Source: Petrosia ficiformis
Taxonomy: Eukaryota; Porifera; Demospongiae; Haplosclerida; Petrosiidae
Direction: 5' to 3'
Assembly: GCA_947044365.1 (NCBI GenBank)
Contig: OX345639.1
Location: forward strand, 539,501-603,500
Length of the DNA: 64,000 nt
The notes beneath the pieces were generated by a model, which saw nothing but the letters and a program-made list of their open reading frames with translations, had not been told where the DNA came from and ran no database searches. This document shows, in pieces, positions 1 through 16,978 of the stretch (its first letter is position 1; each line of letters begins with the position of its first letter). The translations under genes were made by a program, and so were the position numbers.

Positions 1-931
1 CCCTGAAAGATTAAAGATAAAAGAAAAGAACCAATCTGAAGAGATGTTGTCTAATCAAATGTTGTCAGGTATACCAGAGGTTGATTTAGGATTAGAGTAA
101 GTAAAAATGGATCAACTCATCTTTAGTTAATTATTTGTTGTGCATTAATTAGAGCTAAATTCAAGAATATTGAGGAGACTGAATTGGCTAAACGAAAAAT
201 AATTGAAGATCAGACAAAGAAGTAAATTCCTAAAAATTAATGATCAATTCATTAATTTTTTTTGACAGAAAAGAGAAGAAGACATCTCTAGCACCTACTA
301 ATATGGCTTCTAACTTTACACTTCACAGTTTGAGATGTCAGTCACATAATTATTATTTATATGTAATTGTGCATGCAAAAATCACTCTTATTTGATTTTC
401 AAGTTTTACGAAGATCAACAACTACTAGCTGTCTTTGCAAGAAGCTTGTCTCGTTCCCAGACTGAACGCCCTATGGGTGAAAGACGGTCTGGAACAGTTG
501 CTTCTTGGTCCATGCATCAAATGTCTTTTCCATTCAAAAAAGGATGTTCGTTACAAGGAATGTCCTGTTTGAGTTCATTCCTAAGATGCATTTTATCATC
601 CATTTGTGTGCTTTTTTAGTTATCATTTTTTTATTAAACAATAAATGTTTGTATTATAGTTCATATATACCAGTTATATGTATTTATAATGTTCTAAATC
701 TGATTTTTCATTCATGCAGTTTTTAAAGAGAAAGCCAAACCATTAGCAGTGAAGAAAGAAGATAAATCCAATCCAGCACCTGTTTACATACCAGTAGTGG
801 GTAGTAATGAAGAACCCGAACTAAAACCATCTATTACTATTGAAGTACAGAAGAGGAAGAATGATACCAGTCAAATGGCTTCTGATGATTATCATTACGA
901 TAAATTTAAAAAGAAAGTAAAACGATTTTAA
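1..931 (+). CDS. C9orf78: C9orf78/TLS1-like protein, 3' part of gene
   Basis: The last exons of a gene that begins before the window. Exon to 96 encodes the family hallmark EEMLSNQMLSGIPEVDLG, ending at a GTAAGT donor. Exon 153-221 is Lys/Glu-rich helix (AKFKNIEETELAKRK). Exon from 269 contains APTNMASN, matching the APTNMA segment of human C9orf78. The final exon starts at 720 after ATGCAG and ends with ASDDYHYDKFKKKVKRF and TAA at 929-931, close to the human ending ATDDYHYEKFKK. Human C9orf78 and yeast/fungal Tls1 are nuclear proteins linked to pre-mRNA splicing (spliceosome component) and telomere length control. The join between the exon at 269 and the exon at 720 is uncertain; 390-620 between them looks like repeat DNA, not coding. 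Identity is strong from the two signature blocks; exact exon ends are less sure. Confidence 0.85.
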
Positions 932-1361
932 TAAATAATAATTTATCATCCATTTTGTAATAATACTTTTAGTTATCACATAATCACTAGCTTGCATGAT
1001 TTGATGAAACAATGAGATATGCTTGATGTGTGTTAAACTGAACCCAGAATAGAAGCCTTAATGACAGACACAGGAACTACATCGGTACACCCTTGTTCCC
1101 CATGGTTGTAATATTCCACACCATCCTTTGCACATAAGTGTTATCGTTCCCGAGTTATTAATTGTTTGAAATGATACCATTAAAAATGGAGAGGTACAAG
1201 AAGAGGAGCCCCATTCTGTTGACAGCATTAACTGTCATTCGCATCCCTGCACTTCGACCATACACTCTATTCCTCTTGGCTCAACCTTAAATGGTCTCTT
1301 TGCCATACAGAGAAATGAAGAGCTTTTACGTTCAAAGCAGGTACTCTCTACCAGAGGGTCC

Positions 1362-1372
1362 GGGGACTTTCC
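1362..1372 (+). promoter_or_regulatory. Consensus kappaB-like site
   Basis: GGGGACTTTCC matches the NF-kB consensus GGGRNNYYCC exactly. It lies about 220 bp upstream of the SLC27A start codon. A single 11-bp match can arise by chance, so this is only a candidate. Confidence 0.25.
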
Positions 1373-1509
1373 ACAGAGTAAAGTAAGTATTACACCTTAC
1401 TTGTACACTCCGAAAGCGAATCTTTCGGTACCTCTAATAAATGATGGATCAAGTTTGCCTTTATATACCACCACATGCAACAGCTCTATTGTGGGGCCAC
1501 AAGAAACTA

Positions 1510-1518
1510 CGCATGCGC
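1510..1518. promoter_or_regulatory. NRF1-like palindrome upstream of SLC27A start
   Basis: CGCATGCGC, the core of the NRF1 palindrome (GCGCATGCGC), occurs 72 bp upstream of the ATG in an otherwise CpG-poor sequence. NRF1 sites are common in promoters of metabolic genes in animals. Candidate only. Confidence 0.35.
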
Positions 1519-1589
1519 ATAAAACTACAACGTGTAACTAATTAATTAGGGGGTTAGCTCAGCTGTGGCACTGCTGTGCTCATTTTAAA

Positions 1590-4500
1590 ATGGGAGCCAC
1601 TAAAGCCCTTGTTGTTTCTGCTGGTCTAGCTTCAGTCTTTTATCTGCTGGGATTCTCAAAATGTGCTATTGCTGTTTTTTCATTATTTAGTTTTCTTGGA
1701 TTTGGTGGATGGAATATATCTAGAATAGCCTACAAAACTGTACCAAGAGATGCCAAGTAAGTGTGGATATAGACAAATCACTACATCCTTTCTCATTCAT
1801 AATCTATTTCTGTAGAGCTATATTCAAACTGTTAAAAATGATCAAAACTATGCGTGACTGGAGGGGTAAGACAGTGCATGAAGTGTTTCAAGAGAATGTT
1901 GCTCGTCACCCCGATAAACCGGCTATTCTTTTTGAAGATGAAATGTGGACATTTCGTGACCTGGATAAATACTCAAACAAAGTAGCAAACTTCTTTCATG
2001 CCAATGGAATTCAACCTGGTGACACTGTGGCAATATTTATGATGAACTGTCCTCAATATATCGGTCTATGGATAGGTTTGAGTAAAATTGGAGCACAAGC
2101 TTCTTTTATTAATTATAATCTTCGTAACAATGCTCTCCTCCATTCATTGAAGATTTGTAATCCAAGAGGTATTGTATATGGTGCTGGATTAGGGGATGCT
2201 CTCGTGGAGGTGCAGGACAAGCTGGGTGATGAACTTTGTGAAATGTGTTTCTGTGTAGGAGGTGATCCTGTGGTATTTCATTCACGTGGCTTTGATAGTC
2301 TTGTCAATGTTGTGTCAGATAATCCTCCAAACTCTCGGGAGAATGCCACTAAAACTGGTTTGTAACAATTTCGTGTAATTTAACTGCATTTACATGTATA
2401 TGACTTCACTTTGTCAATCTGCCCACCTATTCAATAATTGAACACTCAAGATCACATTTCAAAACTCTTTTCTCTCTCTCCTACTCCCTCTCTCTCTCCC
2501 TCCCTCCCTCCTTCCAACCCCCATCTCTCTCCCTCCCTCACTCTCCCTCCCCCCTTACTCTCCCTATAATAGACAGGTTATGTTATATATACACATCAGG
2601 AACAACAGGTTTACCAAAGGCTGTTCCAATTAGACATGAAAGGTAACACACATTGTAATCAATTTATTTAAATATATTCTTTCTTTGTTTTTAGATTCAG
2701 ATCAATGGCTAATGGTCTTCGATGTATGGCTCCAATAAATAGTGATGATATCATATACGTTACTCTTCCCATTTATCATACTAATGGTGGCGTGCTGGGA
2801 GTTGGTCAAATGATTTTAGGTGGGAGTACGGTAGCACTGAGACGTAAATTTTCAGCTAGTCAGTTCTGGAATGATTGTATTAAATTTAGATGCACGGTAA
2901 GTGATTGATGTAATTTGAGTATCTCTACTTTAATATATAATATTAGGCTTACTTTAAAGGATTTAGTTTTAGTTAGTCATTATAAAAGTTATGGTATCTT
3001 ATTAAATGTGTTTAGTTATAGTTAATACTAGGGCTGGAACAGATCCTGTCTTAATATTTGGATATCCAATCACAATAACAGTCGGGTACCCTGATAACAG
3101 TCGGGTACCCTGATAACAGTCGGGTACCCTGATAATAGTCGGGTACCCTGATAACAGTCGGGTACCCTGATAACAGTCGGGTACCCTGATAATTGATCTA
3201 AACTGATAATTGATCTAAACTGATAATTTTAATGCTTATTCAATTTCATGTGTTTGATTTCTGCACATGTGCAAACATTAAACGAGTACCCGAATACAAA
3301 GAAACAGATCCGGAGGTTCAGTTCACAAATAATCGGGTGTCTGTTCCAGCTCTAATTAATATGTATAATGTGTGTGTATATTATCCGTTCCAGCTCTAAT
3401 TAATATGTATAATGTGTGTGTATATTATCCGTTCCAGCTCTAATTAATATGTATAATGTGTGTGTATATTATCCGTTCCAACTCTAATTAATATGTATAA
3501 TGTGTGTGTATATTATCCGTTCCAGCTCTAATTAATATGTATAATGTGTGTGTATATTATCCGTTCCAGCTCTAATTAACCCTTCATCTGCTGTAGGCGC
3601 TTTAAGGTGCCCCACCCACTACTACTTATACTGCTGGAGGCGCTTTAATGCGCCCAAGCTGCAAGTGGGCGGAGTACTTAATATCTAATTACTTGCAGCT
3701 CTATAACTCTCACATTTTACAAGACTCAAGATTCTAACTTACTTTGCTGTAAAGAAGAGTTGTTAAGCAAGCCATTGATGTTAAATTTATGCTTCGTTAT
3801 CACCAGGAAGAGAGTAAGATGAGCGCTTGAAAATATAGTACTGCCACGGGCAACGCCCACCTCTATACTCGCCTGCATAACTTCTGCATTTTAAAAAGCA
3901 GTGACTTTTAACTGACTTAGGTAGACAGAAGACCATCTAAGAAAGCTGTAGATACCAAAAACATGCTTCGTTAGCTACAAAAAAGCAGCAAGGCGAGTGT
4001 TTGAAAGTGTAGTAGTCAGTGGCAACGCCCACAATTAGCATCTCTTTATCACTTTTGTTAGGCATGTAGCTTCGATTTTTGGGCTCCATGAAACTAAATA
4101 AACATCTTCTTTATGCTGTGTGCATGTCAGTTTCTTTATATTCGATGATTTCATACTATAAAATCAATCAGAAAACATCTACAAATTTCTTTCGCACCAC
4201 GCCCACAAACGGGAATAATTGCAAACGCAGATGAAGGGTTAATATGTATAATGTGTGTACATATAAAGGTAATTAAACAGTAATGGTATGATGACAGGAT
4301 GTAATTAGTATGCATGATCACATGACACAAAATATTTAAATAGAAGCCACATACATGTAGCCTACATTACCATAGCAACCATATATGGTAATACAGTATG
4401 ATTACATAACAATTATTTATATATATATAGAAGCCATAGACTAGTTACAGTTGGCCAAACATGTCTGGAAATGGCCAACTATTAATATGTCATTATAATG

Positions 4501-5460
4501 TATTTATGATTTCAGGTTATAATATATATTGGTGAAGTGTGTCGATACCTGTTGGCACAGCCTGTTCGACCACAAGATAAACAGCATTGTGTACGAATGG
4601 CAGCTGGGAATGGACTGAAAGTGCAAATATGGGAAGAGTTCCAAAAACGTTTTAATATTGAGCTTATTAGGGAGTTCTATGGAGCTACTGAAGGAAATAC
4701 GAACCTTATTAATACTGTTGGAAAAGTCGGTGCTTGTGGTTTCAAGTCCGCTCTCCTGCCTCATGCTATGCCTTTTTATCTCGTGAAAGTAGATCTCGAG
4801 TCTAGAGAACTTATTAGAGACAGTAATGGATTCTGTATTGAAGTACCTCTCGGAGAACCTGGTGAACTTATTGCCAAAATGCAGAATAATTTTTTGCGCC
4901 GTTTTGATGGTTATGAAAACAAAGAAGCTACAAAGAGTAAGATTGTGTCAAACGCTTTTAAACCCGGCGATCGGTATTTCAGAACTGGTGACGTATTAAC
5001 AATGGATGACGAAGGATTCATTTATTTTGCTGATCGAACTGGAGACACGTTTCGATGGAAAGGAGAGAATGTTTCAACAACCGAAGTTGAAGGGATTATA
5101 GCTCGTGTTTTAGAGAACCAAAGAGATGTTATTGTCTATGGAGTTGAAATACCACAAACAGAAGGGAAGGCTGGAATGGTTGCCATTGTTGGAACCACAG
5201 AGAATGTTGAAGTGTCTACACTAGCCTCAAAACTCTTACCTATTCTTCCTCCATATGCTGTACCACTCTTTGTTAGACTTGTACCGGAAGCTGACTTGAC
5301 TGGTACCTTTAAGTTTCGTAAGGGTGGATTTCGCAATGAAGGGTATGAATTGACAAAAGTTTCAGACCCTCTATATATCCTGGATCCTAAATTAAAAACA
5401 TATGTTCCATTTGACAAAGGAATGTATGAACAACTTCAAGCCGGGAACATGCGTTTGTGA
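1590..5460 (+). CDS. SLC27A: Long-chain fatty acid transport protein (FATP/SLC27A), acyl-CoA synthetase
   Basis: Five exons (1590-1756, 1816-2357, 2573-2642, 2695-2896, 4516-5460) join in frame to 641 residues, the usual length of FATP1/FATP4 (about 645). The start MGATKAL is followed by a hydrophobic N-terminal membrane segment. The AMP-binding P-loop YIYTSGTTGLPK is in exon 3, and the FATP signature GDTFRWKGENVSTTEVE is in exon 5. Other family blocks are LPIYHTNGG, KFSASQFWNDC, EFYGATEGN and RRFDGY. FATPs activate long- and very-long-chain fatty acids to acyl-CoA and promote their uptake at the plasma membrane or ER. The closest human types appear to be FATP1/4, from motif wording only. All junctions are GT-AG. 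Intron 4 (1.6 kb) hosts two transposon-like elements and two tandem arrays. The gene is convergent with the ArfGAP gene. Confidence 0.95.
2466..2570 (+). repeat. CT-rich polypyrimidine tract in SLC27A intron 2
   Basis: Runs of CTCTCTC and CCCTCCCTC fill the 3' half of intron 2, directly before the acceptor at 2571-2572. It may act as an exceptionally long polypyrimidine tract. Confidence 0.7.
3029..3354. mobile_element. Small hAT-like element with terminal inverted repeats
   Basis: The left end TAGGGCTGGAACAGA and the right end TCTGTTCCAGCTCTA are inverted copies. The flanks GTTAATAC and ATTAATAT match at 6 of 8 positions, consistent with a decayed 8-bp target duplication. No coding capacity. 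Inside is the 20-bp tandem array at 3074-3195. Confidence 0.55.
3074..3195 (+). repeat. 20-bp tandem array
   Basis: About six copies of a unit containing GTCGGGTACCCTGATAACA, followed by two copies of a 17-bp unit (TGATCTAAACTGATAAT) to about 3225. It lies inside the small hAT-like element. Confidence 0.85.
3343..3579 (+). repeat. 44-bp tandem array derived from the element end
   Basis: Five to six copies of a 44-bp unit that begins with the right terminus of the adjacent element (GTTCCAGCTCTAATTAATA) and continues into AT/GT-rich flank. The array resumes at 4243 after a 659-bp insertion. Confidence 0.85.
3580..4238. mobile_element. TTAA-flanked piggyBac-type non-autonomous element
   Basis: The element starts CCCTTCATCTGC and ends with its inverse GCAGATGAAGGG. 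It is flanked on both sides by TTAA (3576-3579 and 4239-4242), the target-site duplication of piggyBac transposons, whose ends typically begin with CC. Deleting the element and one TTAA restores the 44-bp repeat unit exactly. No transposase reading frame is present, so it must be mobilised in trans. It has internal near-duplicate blocks such as the GGCAACGCCCAC motif. Confidence 0.8.
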
Positions 5461-6031
5461 ATCAAATAGAAGTAATTACTATTGTTTTATTGTGTGTGTG
5501 TGTGTGTAGGTTTTGAAATTTTAGTTTTAGAAAAACTTTTGTATGTTGATACATGGAATAATTTATTACCAATTCCAGCGTGTGGTAAAAAAAGTATAAT
5601 ACTAATCATTGTAATAATAAAAACTCCGGGTTTAATCCTTTCATGCATAGATGGAATGTTTTTGTCCACAGTCCTGTAACTTTTGATACAGTATGAGTAC
5701 ATGTACCAGGATTACAATCTGGATATGAAACCATGTAATAATGTTAAGTAATGTAAAGCTCATCACATTCATCTTGTCAGAAATATGTTCATAACAATTC
5801 TAGCCTTTTATTTGCACCATTTTCATATAATTATCCTTTTTCTTGCGTTTAAAATTTTGAGGTCATTGTGAACATGGAGACTTCAATTATACTTCATTGT
5901 CTTATAGGAATTGTTTCAAATATAAAACACTAAACAGAATAATAATAAATATTACACAAAAAAAATTACCATAGTAATTATCATTCATAAAATCATTTAC
6001 TGTCTAGAATATAATAATTATTATTCAATAA
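5461..6031. other. Intergenic, between convergent genes
   Basis: 3' flanks of the SLC27A and ArfGAP genes. It holds a short (TG)n run at 5490-5508 and AT-rich sequence; I see no gene in it. Confidence 0.6.
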
Positions 6032-14707
<8,676 letters not shown>

Positions 14708-14890
14708 GATTCTTTGATTCCTCTTCCAGCTTCCAAAATTATTATGGGTGTGACATAAATTATATTATGTGGGCGTGGTATATGGAGGTGTGGTAAATGG
14801 AGGTGTGGCTAGTAGAGACTCCGTATATTTTTAGTATACTTGGGATTCAGGTGACTGGATTATAGGAGAAACTAGAGAAAAGTATCAGTT
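14708..14890. promoter_or_regulatory. Shared divergent promoter region
   Basis: Only 183 bp separate the minus-strand ArfGAP start codon (14707) from the plus-strand V-ATPase G start codon (14891). Both promoters and 5' leaders must lie here. It holds short direct repeats of GGAGGTGTGG and no evident TATA box. Confidence 0.6.
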
Positions 14891-15745
14891 ATGGCTACCC
14901 AGAGTCAAGGAATCAGACAGTTAATGGCTTCAGAGAAAGAAGCAGCTACAGTAGTAACAAATGCAAGAAAGAGTAAGTGACTGGATTGAGCATATACTGC
15001 AATGATGTGTAATTTCTTCAGTCCAAAAACAATACATGTACATATTATGTATATATCTCAATACATGTATTTATATGTATATATCTTAATACATGTGTAT
15101 TTATCTCAATACATGTATATATGTATATATATATATCTCAAAACGAATGAAGTGAAATACATGGACCAACCAGTACGAGAAGCCACACAACTGATTGGAT
15201 GCAAAATAAAATGACACGCCTCTCATGATTCCGTTATGAAATCTGGTATGATTGTTCACCTAATGACAAGGACTCCTAGAGTTGTCATGTTCAAAGGGCC
15301 CAGACCCTAGTGTGTTAAGTGGCTTCATATAAATATGCAGTTGTTTTATGGCATGCCATAGGTCATTTGCACGGCTTCTAGGACTATCTCTGCGATTGGT
15401 TCTTGTATTTCACTTAATCCCTCAAAACATGTGCAAAAACAGCTTATAACATGCTTCCTTGTCAATCATGGGTTGAAAATGTATCATTAGTAAAGGTTGT
15501 TCTAAGTACGTCTCAATATAATGAGTGTATAATAATTACGTGCCGATGTATAAATGATGTTATTAATTAAACTCACAATAGATATAGTATTATGTGTATA
15601 ATCTATTCAGTTACTATTCACTATGTAAATGATTTGGTATATCAATGTATATCTATTAATACCATATATCCATACATGCATACATACATCCACCATACAT
15701 ACATACATACATAATACATACATACATACATACATCCACCATACA

Positions 15746-15776
<31 letters not shown>

Positions 15777-16709
15777 GTATAATATATATGTATATATATA
15801 CATATATACATACTCTCATATTCTTTCACCATTATTTCTACATTTCATTGTGATATTTCTATATTTATAAGATTGTCATTATTAATTAATATTATCATCA
15901 GAAAAAAATCAGAGACTTAAGGAAGCAAAAGAAGAAGCTCAAAAAGAGATTGAAGCTTATCGCAAACAAAGAGAAACACAGTTTCAAGAACAACAGAAGA
16001 AGGTAATATAAAAATACATGTAAACATATGTTTAAGGGAATCATTAACCTCCATGATTGACAAAAAATATTTTGCAGGAAATGTTGTTTTTTCAAAATCC
16101 AGGCAATAATATTTTTATTTTTATTTTTTTAATTTTTTAAATTTTTTTATTTATTTATTTATTTTTTTTACAAGTGTTTCGACCAAATGTGGCTTAACGA
16201 GGAAACTAGAATAGCACAAGTGCTAATATTAACCAGCTCCCCGGGACCTACGGCTTTATATCCCCTCCGAAGGATGCGGTGATAAACACCTTCTCATTTT
16301 TGAGGGTAGAGCTGAGTAAACTCATAGGCGAGAGAAAAAGCCTGACCCTAGAACCTGCAACCTTTCGATTGCAGGCTAGCACTTTAACCAGCAGGCCACT
16401 AGAACCCCTAATAATTATACGTTTAATATTAATTAATTATAATTATTAATTGATTCCTCTGAGTGTTGCCTTAGTTTTTTATTTGAAAATATATTATATT
16501 GTTTATTCTGTACTCTTTCATATTCATAGCACGCTGGATCTAAGGACGACTTCTCTCAAAAGAGTCAACGTGATACTCAGGAGAAACTCGTACAGTTGAG
16601 TAATGATGTAGATCTACATAAAGATAAAGTCATGGCTCGTTTAATGGAATTGGTTTACGATATTAAACCTGAGTTGCACGTGAATGCTCGTCTTAATAAA
16701 AACTTGTGA
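14891..16709 (+). CDS. ATP6V1G: V-type proton ATPase subunit G
   Basis: Three exons (14891-14972, 15902-16002, 16530-16709) join in frame to 120 residues; animal G subunits are about 118. The N-terminus MATQSQGIRQLMASEK is nearly the same as human ATP6V1G1. It is followed by the conserved basic helix (KNQRLKEAKEEAQKEIEAYR) and the C-terminal block LMELVYDIKPELHVNARLN. Subunit G pairs with E in the peripheral stalk of the V1 sector and couples ATP hydrolysis to proton pumping into lysosomes and endosomes. Intron 1 carries a CATA microsatellite and a MITE-like inverted repeat; intron 2 carries a tRNA-derived SINE. Confidence 0.97.
15147..15418. mobile_element. MITE-like inverted-repeat element
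   Basis: The left end AAGTGAAATACATGGACCAA and right end TTGGTTCTTGTATTTCACTT are imperfect inverted copies; the similarity extends inwards to AGAAGCC/GGCTTCT. About 270 bp, no coding capacity. I could not settle the target duplication. Confidence 0.5.
15665..15783 (+). repeat. (CATA)n microsatellite with CATCCACCATA variants
   Basis: Tetranucleotide repeat in intron 1 of the V-ATPase G gene. Confidence 0.9.
16100..16410 (-). mobile_element. tRNA-derived SINE, full copy
   Basis: Read on the minus strand the element starts with a tRNA-like head: an A-box-like TGGCCTGCTGGTTAAAGTGC, then AATCGAAAGGTTGCAGGTTC with a B-box-like GGTTC. It continues through about 200 bp of unrelated body and ends in an A-rich tail (T-rich on the plus strand at 16100-16170). 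A second shorter copy is at 63676-63865. Confidence 0.65.
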
Positions 16710-16788
16710 TTCAAAACAATAAGCTGTTATGAATTTATATTGTAGTGTCAAATTCATTAATTATTAGTTATTAATATTAGAAAGTGGG

Positions 16789-16905
16789 TGTGGTTAATTA
16801 TACTAAATTATTCTATAGGTGATATTCAACCAATCATGTTGGAGTTGTCATGTGAGCTCAACCTAGTCACATGATTGGTTGAATATTACCACACCCACCT
16901 ATAAA
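16789..16905. repeat. Inverted repeat with CCAAT motifs upstream of C2orf69 homologue
   Basis: GATATTCAACCAATCATG near 16822 and its inverse CATGATTGGTTGAATATTAC near 16870 could form a hairpin. Each arm carries a CCAAT box and the flanks carry GGTGTGG/CCACACC. It sits 75-190 bp upstream of the next start codon, so it may be promoter, small MITE, or both. Confidence 0.5.
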
Positions 16906-16978
16906 TTTTAATTTTATTGCAAGAGTCTAAGCCCCTTTTAATTATTATCAAAGGTGGGTGTGGTTAAAAATTAGCTCT

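Larger units (their letters stand above)
932..1589. other. Intergenic region, upstream of SLC27A gene
   Basis: No gene recognised. The stretch 1040-1470 is less AT-rich than its surroundings and has a 7-bp perfect stem (CCGAAAG...CTTTCGG, near 1411-1430) and a GTAAGT near 1382 that could be a splice donor of an untranslated first exon. The short ORF at 1186-1290 is 34 codons and has no recognised relative. See the separate regulatory-site entries. Confidence 0.5.

Noticed and set aside
390..620. 75-residue frame near the C9orf78-like gene
   Set aside because: No similarity to the family, phases do not fit the flanking exons, and parts (CTCGTTCCCAG) recur at 37463, so it looks like repeat DNA.
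1551..1580. tRNA-like GGGTTAGCTCAGCTGTGGCA just before the SLC27A start
   Set aside because: It resembles an A box, but I found no matching B box or cloverleaf; it is probably chance or a fragment.
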